Source: CAYJLF01 sp964371055
GTDB lineage: Bacteria > Eisenbacteria > RBG-16-71-46 > CAIMUX01
Reading direction: 5' to 3'
DNA length: 33,106 nt
NCBI GenBank assembly: GCA_964371055.1
Contig: CAYJLF010000032.1
Coordinates: 1 to 33,106 of the forward strand
This document shows, piece by piece, positions 9,005 to 16,134 of this stretch (positions are counted from its first letter, which is position 1; each line of letters starts with the position of its first letter). The translations under genes and the position numbers were made by a program. Under the pieces are notes generated by a model, which saw nothing but the letters and a program-made list of their open reading frames with translations, did no database searches and was not told the DNA's origin.

Positions 9005-9228
9005 ACGAAGAAGAGCTCGAACTGGCGCTCGAGGCCGCGACGACGGCGCACCGCGCGCGCGATCCCTACGGACGTCTGGTCCCTCCCGCGGCCTGGTACG
9101 ACCTTCCCGCGGAGGCGTTGGATCGCCTCTATCTGCGCCAGGCGTGGGCGCGGGAGCTCGAGCGGGCGCTCCACCCCGACGGGCGAAGCGGGACGGTGCA
9201 GGCGGTGCTGGAGGCGCTGGGAGGGTGA
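9001..9228 (+). CDS. 75-residue protein coupled to the sigma factor
   Basis: A small acidic, mostly helical protein starting in the ATGA overlap with the sigma factor stop. A GAGGAGA ribosome-binding sequence lies inside the upstream gene. The only distinctive feature is a central DPYGRLVPPAAWYDLP segment. It has no membrane segment, no zinc-finger cysteines and no recognisable family. From position alone it could modulate the sigma factor or the VIT-vWA protein; that is inference. Being real is supported by the tight coupling and ribosome-binding site, and by the terminator-like hairpin that follows. Confidence 0.6.
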   Translation: MNEEELELALEAATTAHRARDPYGRLVPPAAWYDLPAEALDRLYLRQAWARELERALHPDGRSGTVQAVLEALGG

Positions 9229-9245
9229 CAAGCCGGCGCTGCCGC

Positions 9246-9275
9246 GTCCGGCCGCGGGGCTTGGCGGCCGCGGAC
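9246..9275. terminator. Imperfect hairpin between convergent genes
   Basis: GTCCG-GCCGC at 9246-9255 can pair with GCGGC (9264-9268) and CGGAC (9271-9275), with a 2-nt bulge and an 8-nt loop. It lies between the end of the sigma cluster (9228) and the stop of the minus-strand gene (9288), where a bidirectional terminator would be expected. There is no T-run on either side. Confidence 0.35.
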
Positions 9276-9287
9276 CGCCGCACCATG

Positions 9288-10973
9288 TCACCGGATCAGC
9301 AGCATCTTCCTCGACTCGATTGCGTTCGCCGTGACCAGGCGATAGAGGTAGAGACCAGCCCCCACGGCATGCCCGGCATCGTTCCGACCATCCCAGTAGA
9401 CCATGTAGTCCGCCTGGCGTGAGTCCAGGACCGCATCGACCAGTTTGCGGACCAATCGTCCCTGCGCATCGTGGATGCGCAACGTGACCGGTCCGGTCCT
9501 ACCGATCGCGAACGCGATGGCGGTCGTGGGGTTGAACGGGTTCGGGTGGTTTTGTCGCAATTGCGGCAGCAGGAGTGGCGCCGAACCGGCATGGACGCCG
9601 CTCGGAAGCAGATCCGTGCAGACATTCGCTCCCCACATCGAGTACGACGCGCCGCCCCACTGATTCTCGCGTCGATACACGCCTCCGGCCGAGAAAAGCC
9701 CGGGAACGTCCGGGTCTTCCGCGGCGCTGGAATACCGTGCGAACGTTACCGGTCCCGGCAACACGGCGCCGATCTCGCCCAGTTTGACGATTGCGTATCC
9801 CTGGAGCGTGCCTGGAAGGTCGGTGGCCAGGCGGTAACACCGTCCTACCGCGTGCACCGCGTCGGCAGCCGACTGGGCGTACGCGAAGACGACCGTGCCT
9901 TCCGCGTCGACCGCGAGACTCGGAACCCAGGTGTGGATTCCGGGACCGGGATCGACGATGCCGTGTTGCAGGATCTCCGGGATTCCGCCGGAGACGGGCC
10001 AGCCGTTCATCTCGATCTCGTACCAGATCGCCAGCACGCGGTCCTCGCCGTCCGGTCGACCATGGTGGGTGACCCAGAGCGACCCGTTGCGGAAGACCGC
10101 ACTCTGGACGCGGCTGTCGCCGGAGTTGATGCCGTCAGGCGTGTCCAGGCTCGGGACAGGGAAGGGAGCATAGTCGAACGCCGGCAGGTCGAGGACGTGA
10201 AGATCGACGGCAGGCTCGCCCAGCGGATCTCGAACGGCCCAGATGCGCAGGCGGTTGGTACCGATCGGCGATCCGTACGTCGTGACGAGATACTGCGCAG
10301 GGGCATCGGCGTCGTAGGTCTTGGCCGCGGCATTGGCGACCGGCAGGTCGCTGATGAGCAGATGGTTCGCCACCGGATCCTCGCCGGCCATCAGGGCCTC
10401 GCGATCGAGGACCAGCAACCAACCAGTATCGTCGTGTGGGTTGTTCGGTCGATTGTCCCACGCGATGTAGACCGCGTCGGCGTCCAGGCCCAGGTGGATG
10501 CTAACCGGGTAGCTCGCATAATACTCGGGGGCGAGCAAGGCCGAGACGTTGGTATACTTGCCGATCCAGCCGTCGTGTGGATCCTCGCCGTCGCTCGCGG
10601 CGATGCCGAGATACGATCCGGGTGAGCTGTCGCCGCCATCGGCCGAGCCGTAGGTGTCCCCGCCGGCGATGAGGAGGCGCCGCGTGTAGGGATCAAACGT
10701 TACCCTGGGCTCGTAGAGATCCCCCGAACCTGGGAACACCCCGTCTGGCGCGTTGAGCCGACGCTCCAGGGTCATCTGACCGTCCCGGGTGAAGTACCGG
10801 ATGTCACCATGCCGGAGCGCGACCATGTGACCCGGTGCGAGGGCGTGGGAAAAGGCGGCGGGGATGTAGCCGCCCGACTCGTCCCAGATCTGATGATCTG
10901 TGTCGCAAGCGGATGCAGTTGCGGCAAGGGAGAGGCAAGCGTAGATCGCGAGCAAGCCCACCGTGCGAAGCAT
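9288..10973 (-). CDS. Secreted beta-propeller-like protein with type-A-sorting-like C-terminus
   Basis: A 561-residue exported protein. Translation could begin at a GTG at 10979, but ATG at 10973 has better spacing (7 nt) from the GGAGGA sequence and leads straight into a signal peptide (hydrophobic residues about 5-20, cleavage near Ala22-Cys23). The body is beta-rich, with repeated aromatic/Asp-rich blades (for example GDIRYFTRDGQM, DAVYIAWDNRPNN, GSLWVTHHGRPDGEDRV), consistent with a propeller or a sialidase-like fold; I cannot assign a substrate. Residues from about 470 form a typical FlgD/T9SS-type-A-like domain: NHPNPFNPTTAIAF at its start, VYWDGRNDAGHAVGAGLYLYR in the middle, and a terminal KMLLIR. 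It is divergent from the Ycf48-like gene at 11299 across a 325-bp intergenic region. Confidence 0.75.
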   Translation of the reverse strand: MLRTVGLLAIYACLSLAATASACDTDHQIWDESGGYIPAAFSHALAPGHMVALRHGDIRYFTRDGQMTLERRLNAPDGVFPGSGDLYEPRVTFDPYTRRLLIAGGDTYGSADGGDSSPGSYLGIAASDGEDPHDGWIGKYTNVSALLAPEYYASYPVSIHLGLDADAVYIAWDNRPNNPHDDTGWLLVLDREALMAGEDPVANHLLISDLPVANAAAKTYDADAPAQYLVTTYGSPIGTNRLRIWAVRDPLGEPAVDLHVLDLPAFDYAPFPVPSLDTPDGINSGDSRVQSAVFRNGSLWVTHHGRPDGEDRVLAIWYEIEMNGWPVSGGIPEILQHGIVDPGPGIHTWVPSLAVDAEGTVVFAYAQSAADAVHAVGRCYRLATDLPGTLQGYAIVKLGEIGAVLPGPVTFARYSSAAEDPDVPGLFSAGGVYRRENQWGGASYSMWGANVCTDLLPSGVHAGSAPLLLPQLRQNHPNPFNPTTAIAFAIGRTGPVTLRIHDAQGRLVRKLVDAVLDSRQADYMVYWDGRNDAGHAVGAGLYLYRLVTANAIESRKMLLIR

Positions 10974-11101
10974 GGCCACATCCTCCGTACAAACATCGGC
11001 GCCACCGGTCTGACCAAGCCTGAGAGCGTAACCGCCTCAGTCGGTTTTGTGCAAGCGGCTCTCGTCTTCGGTCACTGCCGTGTCGCGCGCGCCACGTTCG
11101 C

Positions 11102-11121
11102 CGGGACGCTGCTACGTCCCG
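11102..11121. repeat. Perfect inverted repeat, possible operator or hairpin
   Basis: CGGGACG at 11102-11108 and CGTCCCG at 11115-11121 enclose the 6-nt loop CTGCTA. It lies in the middle of the divergent intergenic region, so a shared operator is as likely as an RNA hairpin. Confidence 0.35.
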
Positions 11122-11183
11122 CATACGGCGCGGACTGAGATAGGCTTCCGCTCCCGGAGAACGTCCGAATCATCCGATCCCGG

Positions 11184-11212
11184 TTGAGCCCTCGAGCGGT
11201 GCGCGCTAATCT
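11184..11212 (+). promoter_or_regulatory. Candidate promoter for the Ycf48-like gene
   Basis: TTGAGC at 11184-11189 (four of six -35 matches) is followed after 17 bases by TAATCT at 11207-11212, a weak -10 match. It would give an approximately 80-nt leader before the start at 11299. Support is by spacing and similarity only. Confidence 0.3.
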
Positions 11213-11298
11213 GTGCGGTTTCACGACTGCTCAGCACACCGATCGAGATCGACGTGTCGAAACCTACAGGAACGACAATTCTCAACGGGAGGTGACGC

Positions 11299-12540
11299 AT
11301 GCAGCGCGACCTATTCCGTATCGGGCTCTCGTTGTTCGGGCTTGTCGCCGGTGGCATGGCTCAAGCGCAGGATTGGACGACCGTCCCCCTGGGAACCTCC
11401 TCGGACATCGTCGCGATCGAGAACACCAGTTTCTCGGAGAAATGGATCGTGGGAGAGAACGGCTACGCCGCGCTCTCGAGCGGCGGCCGCACGGTCTGGA
11501 ACCAGGTCGACGTCGGCACGACAACCGACCTGCTCTCAGTCCACCAGCCATCCGCGGGGCAAGTCTGGACCGGGGCCCAGGACGGCGTTGTCCGTCGCAA
11601 GATCGGTTCGAACTGGGAGGGGCGGAACATCCCCGGAACCACGGAAGATTTCACGCTCTTCAGCCGCTCGAGTGGGACTTCGTGGGCGGCTGGGAAAGAC
11701 GGCTCGATCTACCGCACGACCGACGGCGGGGACAACTGGGAGCTCTCCTACACCGCCGGGGCCGCATTGCGTGACGGCAGCGGGTTCATCGCCTCGACCG
11801 CGTATGTGGTCGGGGACGAGGGGACGATCCTCCGGACGACGAATGGGGGAATGAGCTGGAGCCCCCTCGATACGGGCACGACGGCGGACTTGTACGCCTT
11901 TCTCGAGGGGGGCCAGAGTACCGGTCTCATGGCGGTCGGGGAGGCAGGAACGATCGTGCGGAGCCTCGACAACGGAGCCACGTGGGAGCTCCTTTCGAGC
12001 GGGGTCGTGGCCGATCTCTACGCCCTCAGCTCCAGCAAGGCGAACACGAGCTGGCTCGTGGCGGTGGGGGCCGGAGGCGTCATCATCAAGAGCACGAACG
12101 GCGGGCTCGACTGGTGCCGCCTCGTGGCCGGAACGAACGCGGATCTTTTCGGGGTCGAAGCCGCTACCAACTCCGAGTACATCGTCACTGGGGCCGACGG
12201 TCTGCTCCTTCGGACGACCACCGGTGGGGGCCCCTGCCTGGATCCGGCCGGCATCGCGCCGCCGGTCCTGGACGGGAACCTGGTTCTGCACGGACCCTTT
12301 CCCCACCCGATTCGCTCGAGTTCCCGATTGGAGCTGCGCAGCGACGTCGGCCAGGATGTGCGGGTGGATCTGCTGGATGTGACGGGGCGGAAGCTCTCGA
12401 CCCTTCTGCACGAACACCTGGGCGCGGGGGAGGTCCGGGTCATCGGGGTTGACGGGGCCTCGTTGACGCCCGGAGTCTACTTCGTCCGCGCCCGCGCGGA
12501 CGGTTGGGCGACGTCACGGTCCGTCGTCGTGACCCGCTAG
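11299..12540 (+). CDS. Secreted Ycf48/BNR-repeat propeller protein with sorting-type C-terminus
   Basis: A 413-residue exported protein. The ATG at 11299 follows a GGGAGGTGA ribosome-binding sequence and opens a signal peptide ending in AQAQ near residue 24. Residues about 25-310 form a propeller of repeats resembling the photosystem-assembly factor Ycf48/Hcf136 and BNR/Asp-box families. Clear T-[DN]-G-G-x-x-W signatures occur near residues 137 (YRTTDGGDNW), 177 (LRTTNGGMSW), 219 (VRSLDNGATW) and 262 (IKSTNGGLDW). The last 85 residues are a FlgD-like domain (VRVDLLDVTGRKLSTLL, then LTPGVYFVRARADG) ending in SVVVTR, probably an export signal. Such propellers outside phototrophs are common surface proteins of unknown ligand; nothing else here suggests photosynthesis. 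Confidence 0.8.
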   Translation: MQRDLFRIGLSLFGLVAGGMAQAQDWTTVPLGTSSDIVAIENTSFSEKWIVGENGYAALSSGGRTVWNQVDVGTTTDLLSVHQPSAGQVWTGAQDGVVRRKIGSNWEGRNIPGTTEDFTLFSRSSGTSWAAGKDGSIYRTTDGGDNWELSYTAGAALRDGSGFIASTAYVVGDEGTILRTTNGGMSWSPLDTGTTADLYAFLEGGQSTGLMAVGEAGTIVRSLDNGATWELLSSGVVADLYALSSSKANTSWLVAVGAGGVIIKSTNGGLDWCRLVAGTNADLFGVEAATNSEYIVTGADGLLLRTTTGGGPCLDPAGIAPPVLDGNLVLHGPFPHPIRSSSRLELRSDVGQDVRVDLLDVTGRKLSTLLHEHLGAGEVRVIGVDGASLTPGVYFVRARADGWATSRSVVVTR

Positions 12541-12613
12541 GCCGATCGGGGGCGGGAGCACGTGAGGGCGGCGAGATCCACGGTCGTCACGTGAGCGAGT
12601 CTGCGAGGAAGAC

Positions 12614-14017
12614 ATGAGCGGAATACCGCCTGAGGTCGAACTCGCCGCTGTTATCGAACTCGCTTCGGCGCAGCTCGGCGTGCCCGCTTCGGAGGTCCGC
12701 CCGCTCGAAGGGGGCCAGATCGCCCGAACGTTCGCGCTGTCCGCGAACGGTGAAGAGTATGTCCTCCAGTTCCACCGCGACAACCTGGATGCGACCTTCG
12801 AAAAGACGGCGGCCATGGCGGATGTCTTCGGTTCGGATCGGCTGCCCATCCCGCAGGTCCTGCGGTTCGGAATGTTCCGCGATCTGCGGTTCGCTCTCGC
12901 GCGGCGAGCGAGGGGACAGCCGTTCTCGTCCCTTTCGCCGGAAGCGCAGACCCGGGCGCTGCCCTCCCTGATGGACACCCTCGACGCCTTGCACTCCCAG
13001 GACCTGTCCCTGGCTCCCGGATTCCTCCGCTCGGAGGTGGCGGACTGGCCCGCCTTCCTGCTCTCGGTCGCGGAGGAGGAACGCGCAGACGGGTTCTACG
13101 GGCGTTGGCACACCTTCTTCGCCGATGGCCGTCTGGACGGGACGCTCTTCGACGAAGTCCTTGAGCGGATGCGCTCGTTGCTTCCGTTCTGCCCGCATAA
13201 GCTCTCTCTGATCCACGGCAATTTCGCCTATCGCAACGTCCTGATCGAGGAGGACAAGGTGACCGCAGTCCTCGATTGGATGGACGCGCGTGCCGGGGAC
13301 TTCCTCCACGATGTTGCTACGCTGGACTTCTGGCACGAAGATCGCGGGTTCCGGGCTCTCTTCCGTGAACGCTACCGAAACCGCGGGATCAAGGTCCCCG
13401 CCTACGAGCAGAGGATCCTCTGCTATCAGTGCTACAGCGCGCTCGACGCGTTCCGGTTCTTCGCCAAGTCCGGCAACGCGGACGCACTCTTGTGGACGAC
13501 GCGCCGGATCCGGATGCGGATGGGTGAAATCGCGCCAGACTGGTCCGCCGCCGCCGCGCTCGACGCGGCCCGGGACGAATCCCTCGAAGCATGGATCCAC
13601 GCCTACCTGAGGACGGGCCCGTGGGCGAACAAGGGACTGTCGGACGGGCTCCGCCTCGCCCGCCGGTGGTGGCGCGGCCCCGTCGAGATTCCGCTGACCC
13701 GCCTGGAGAGGGTCTGCGGCCCCGAGGAACAGATGGAGTTTCGTGAGCCGGTCGAGGCGTTCGAGAGCGCGGTCAGCCGCATCGCCCGGGATCTCGAGAA
13801 CCCGCTGGCGGTTCCCCCGCTCATCGCGGAGTACCGCCGTGGTCACCTCAGCGTGCGGGACGGAAGCCATCGGCTTGCGGCTGCGGAGCGGCGGGGCTGG
13901 GCGTCCTGCTGGGTCGTGATCTGGTACAACTGGGAAGAGGACTGGAGGCAGGACGGCGGCGGGCGAGTTGGCCATCCTGGCCCGAGTTCGCCTGATCGTA
14001 CGTCAGATCTGCCGTGA
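12614..14017 (+). CDS. Hygromycin-phosphotransferase-like domain fused to a ParB/sulfiredoxin-fold domain
   Basis: A 467-residue cytoplasmic protein starting after a GAGGAAG ribosome-binding sequence. Residues about 25-300 resemble the aminoglycoside/hygromycin-B phosphotransferase superfamily: GGQIARTFAL glycine loop, LPIPQVLRFG hinge, brenner-type loop LIHGNFAYRNVLI and VLDWMDARAGDFLHDVA. Two key positions differ from active kinases. The catalytic Asp of HGDxxxxN is Asn203 (His201-Gly202-Asn203), and the nucleotide-anchoring Lys/Arg of the VL[KR] strand appears as Gln52. Asn208 and the metal-binding Asp221 remain. Residues about 357-442 form a ParB/Srx-like domain (VEIPLTRLERV, PLIAEYRRGHLSVRDGSHRLAAAERRGW split around the nucleotide-binding DGSHR at 416-420). 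It may be a pseudokinase-regulated nucleotide-binding protein, but the substrate is unknown. The gene appears to stand alone, with the Lrp gene 93 bp downstream. Confidence 0.75.
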   Translation: MSGIPPEVELAAVIELASAQLGVPASEVRPLEGGQIARTFALSANGEEYVLQFHRDNLDATFEKTAAMADVFGSDRLPIPQVLRFGMFRDLRFALARRARGQPFSSLSPEAQTRALPSLMDTLDALHSQDLSLAPGFLRSEVADWPAFLLSVAEEERADGFYGRWHTFFADGRLDGTLFDEVLERMRSLLPFCPHKLSLIHGNFAYRNVLIEEDKVTAVLDWMDARAGDFLHDVATLDFWHEDRGFRALFRERYRNRGIKVPAYEQRILCYQCYSALDAFRFFAKSGNADALLWTTRRIRMRMGEIAPDWSAAAALDAARDESLEAWIHAYLRTGPWANKGLSDGLRLARRWWRGPVEIPLTRLERVCGPEEQMEFREPVEAFESAVSRIARDLENPLAVPPLIAEYRRGHLSVRDGSHRLAAAERRGWASCWVVIWYNWEEDWRQDGGGRVGHPGPSSPDRTSDLP

Positions 14018-14110
14018 CCTCGAATAAGCAGCGGCAATGCTGCTCATGAGTTGTGAGTTATTCGGAAATTCTATTGATACGCCGAGTTTCCTCCGGTAGA
14101 CTCTCTTGCG
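14018..14110 (+). promoter_or_regulatory. AT-rich leader of the amino-acid cluster
   Basis: This segment is far more AT-rich than the rest of the window, especially 14046-14090. It contains a TTGTGA -35-like hexamer at 14051-14056 with no good -10 partner, and a small hairpin (GCAGC/GCTGC, 14028-14043). A promoter, possibly bound by the Lrp/AsnC protein encoded immediately downstream, is the natural reading. Confidence 0.4.
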
Positions 14111-14590
14111 ATGGATCAAGCCGATCGCAAGATCCTGCGCGCGCTGCAGGAGAACGGACGGGTCGCGAACGTTGATCTCGCGCGGCTGTGCGAGCTCGCT
14201 CCGTCCACCACGCTTGACCGCGTGCGGCGGCTCGAGGACCGCGGGGTGATCCGAGGCTACCGGGCGAATCTCGACGCGGAAGCGCTCGGGCTCGGTCTGC
14301 AGGCGATGGTGATGATCAATCTGGGACGCCACCAGGCGAACCCGATCGAGGATTTCGAAGCGGAGATCCGCGCCGTCCCCGAAGTGCGGGCCTGCTTTCA
14401 CGTGACGGGCCGGTACGACTACCTGGCCCATGTGGTCGTGCGGGACATCGATCATCTCCGGGAACTGGTGACGCGGCGCCTCGCCTCGATCCGCGGCGTG
14501 GAGAAGGAGGAGACTTTCCTCGTTCTCTCGACGCCGAAGGCGGACCAGGGCTGCCCGCTCGACCTGGTGCCGGAGGACCGACCGGAGTAA
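14111..14590 (+). CDS. Lrp/AsnC family transcriptional regulator
   Basis: A 159-residue protein with the complete Lrp/AsnC layout. The N-terminal winged helix-turn-helix (about residues 1-60) opens with MDQADRKILRALQENGR, followed by DLARLCELAPSTTLDRVRRLEDRGVIRGYRA. A C-terminal RAM ligand-binding domain (about 66-145) carries EVRACFHVTGRYDYLAHVVV, the family effector pocket and dimer/oligomer surface. These proteins sense amino acids and usually control adjacent biosynthetic or catabolic genes and themselves. Here it heads, in the same direction, a PLP-dependent sulfur-amino-acid enzyme 31 bp downstream, so methionine, cysteine, homoserine or threonine is a reasonable guess for the effector. 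The AT-rich upstream leader is the likely operator. Confidence 0.9.
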   Translation: MDQADRKILRALQENGRVANVDLARLCELAPSTTLDRVRRLEDRGVIRGYRANLDAEALGLGLQAMVMINLGRHQANPIEDFEAEIRAVPEVRACFHVTGRYDYLAHVVVRDIDHLRELVTRRLASIRGVEKEETFLVLSTPKADQGCPLDLVPEDRPE

Positions 14591-14621
14591 CGCGTCTCAC
14601 CCCCAGAAGGAGGCCGAGGAC

Positions 14622-16121
14622 ATGCCTGAAGGAAACGTCTCTCCCGGAGTCGCCCGGTACGTGCGTGCCGCGCAGGAATCGCTGCGGCGCCGCGCCGCCG
14701 ACCAGGCCGCCATGCGCCGCTGCCGGTTCGACACGATCGCGGTGCACGGCCTCTACACGATGGGTGAAGCGCTCGACTTCAACCAGGGGTCGATCATCGA
14801 GCCGGTCTACCTGGCCACCTCCCAGACCTACCGCGACTCGGACGAGATGGAGGCGGCCCTCTCCTACCAGGTGCCGACCTGGTGCTACTCCCGCATCGCC
14901 AACCCCTCGATCTACTACTACGAGAACGTCCTCGCCCTGCTCGAGAGCTACGGCTTCGAGGGGGAGGCGTCGTGCTGCGCCACCGCGTCGGGGATGGCGG
15001 CGATCATGAGCGCGACCGAGCCGTTCCTGGCGGTCGACCCGCAGCATCCGGAGCGGAAGCCCAACTTTGTCGCCACCTGCCAAGTCTATGGCGGCACCTT
15101 CCAGCAGTTCGCCGTGCGGCGCCACCAGGAGCGCGGGTTGGAGTGCCGCTGGATCGTCGACTCCCGGAATCTGGCGGAGTGGGAGTCGCGCATCGATGAG
15201 AACACCCGCTTCCTCTACGGCGAGCTGCCGTCGAATCCGGGGCAGTCGTTCTTCGACCTCAAGGCAGTGGCGGAGCTCGCCCACCGGCACGGGTTGCCCC
15301 TCATCATCGACAGCACGGTCGCGACCCCTGCGCTGATGCGCCCGCTCTGCCACGGCGCGGACATCGTGGTGCAATCGGTGACCAAGTCCCTGACGTCCTC
15401 CGGCTTCGGCATCGCGGGAGCGGTCATCGCTCGGAAGAACCTGACCTCCCGGTTCGGCTCAGCCGAGATGTGCAGCGACTTCGCGATGTACCTGAAGACG
15501 CTGCCCAACCGCGACCTGGGGCCGAACCTCTCGCCGATGAACGCGATCCTGTCGCTCAACGACATGCGCACCATCCGCTCCAAGATGGACCTCTTCAGCC
15601 GCAGCACGCAGCAGGTGGCGGAGTTCCTGACCGGCCACGCCGAGATCGAGCGAGTCGACTACCTGGGCCTCCCCAGCCATCCGCTGCACGAGCTGGCCAG
15701 CCGCTACCTCTTCCTCGTGGACGCTGAGCACGACGCACAGTACGGCCGGCCGGTCAACCGGTATGGGCACCTCATGTCGTTCCGGGTCAAGGGTGGGGCG
15801 GAGGCGACGCGTAAGGCCTTCGATGCCCTGCAACGGATCTGGCGCGCGACCGATCTCGGTCGCATCAAGTCGGTGGCGACGATCCCGGCGATCTCCACGC
15901 ACCAGCAGCAGGGGGAAGAAGGCCGGAAGATGGCCGACATCCCGCCGAACCTGATCCGCCTCTGCGTCGGGGGCGAGCATCCCGACGACGTCATCGCCGA
16001 CCTCGACCAGGCGCTTGCCTCGATCAAGGGACGCGCGACGGTGACGGTGCCGTGGGAGTATTCGGCGGGCGGCGCCTCGCATGAGGCCTTCGCCACCGGG
16101 AAGGCCGACCGAGCGGAGTGA
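14622..16121 (+). CDS. Cys/Met metabolism PLP-dependent enzyme (cystathionine gamma-synthase-like)
   Basis: A 499-residue fold-type I PLP enzyme, longer than the roughly 380-430 residues usual for the family because of an N-terminal extension of about 40 residues and internal insertions. The AAGGAGG ribosome-binding sequence supports the start. Family marks are YSRIANPS with Tyr89 and Arg91 (phosphate binding from the neighbouring subunit), the ATASGMAAI motif, Asp230 in DSTVATP (pairs with the PLP ring nitrogen) and Lys255 in QSVTKSLTSSG (the Schiff-base lysine). The family includes cystathionine gamma-synthase, O-acylhomoserine sulfhydrylase, cystathionine lyases and methionine gamma-lyase, and sequence alone does not separate them here. 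The linked threonine synthase and homoserine-kinase candidate favour a homoserine-ester substrate in methionine synthesis; the Lrp neighbour would also fit methionine gamma-lyase. Confidence 0.85.
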   Translation: MPEGNVSPGVARYVRAAQESLRRRAADQAAMRRCRFDTIAVHGLYTMGEALDFNQGSIIEPVYLATSQTYRDSDEMEAALSYQVPTWCYSRIANPSIYYYENVLALLESYGFEGEASCCATASGMAAIMSATEPFLAVDPQHPERKPNFVATCQVYGGTFQQFAVRRHQERGLECRWIVDSRNLAEWESRIDENTRFLYGELPSNPGQSFFDLKAVAELAHRHGLPLIIDSTVATPALMRPLCHGADIVVQSVTKSLTSSGFGIAGAVIARKNLTSRFGSAEMCSDFAMYLKTLPNRDLGPNLSPMNAILSLNDMRTIRSKMDLFSRSTQQVAEFLTGHAEIERVDYLGLPSHPLHELASRYLFLVDAEHDAQYGRPVNRYGHLMSFRVKGGAEATRKAFDALQRIWRATDLGRIKSVATIPAISTHQQQGEEGRKMADIPPNLIRLCVGGEHPDDVIADLDQALASIKGRATVTVPWEYSAGGASHEAFATGKADRAE

Positions 16122-16134
16122 CGGGGGGCTGCCG

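Larger units (their letters stand above)
10974..11298. promoter_or_regulatory. Divergent intergenic region
   Basis: This 325-bp region separates two outward-facing genes for secreted proteins, so it should hold promoters in both directions. I see a perfect 7-bp inverted repeat at 11102-11121 and one plus-strand promoter-like pair at 11184-11212, both listed separately. No credible small gene is present. Confidence 0.5.

Noticed and set aside
12560..12595. Two CACGTGA/TCACGTGA sites in the short gap before the kinase-ParB gene
   Set aside because: Short palindromes close together, but with no promoter context; too weak to call an operator.
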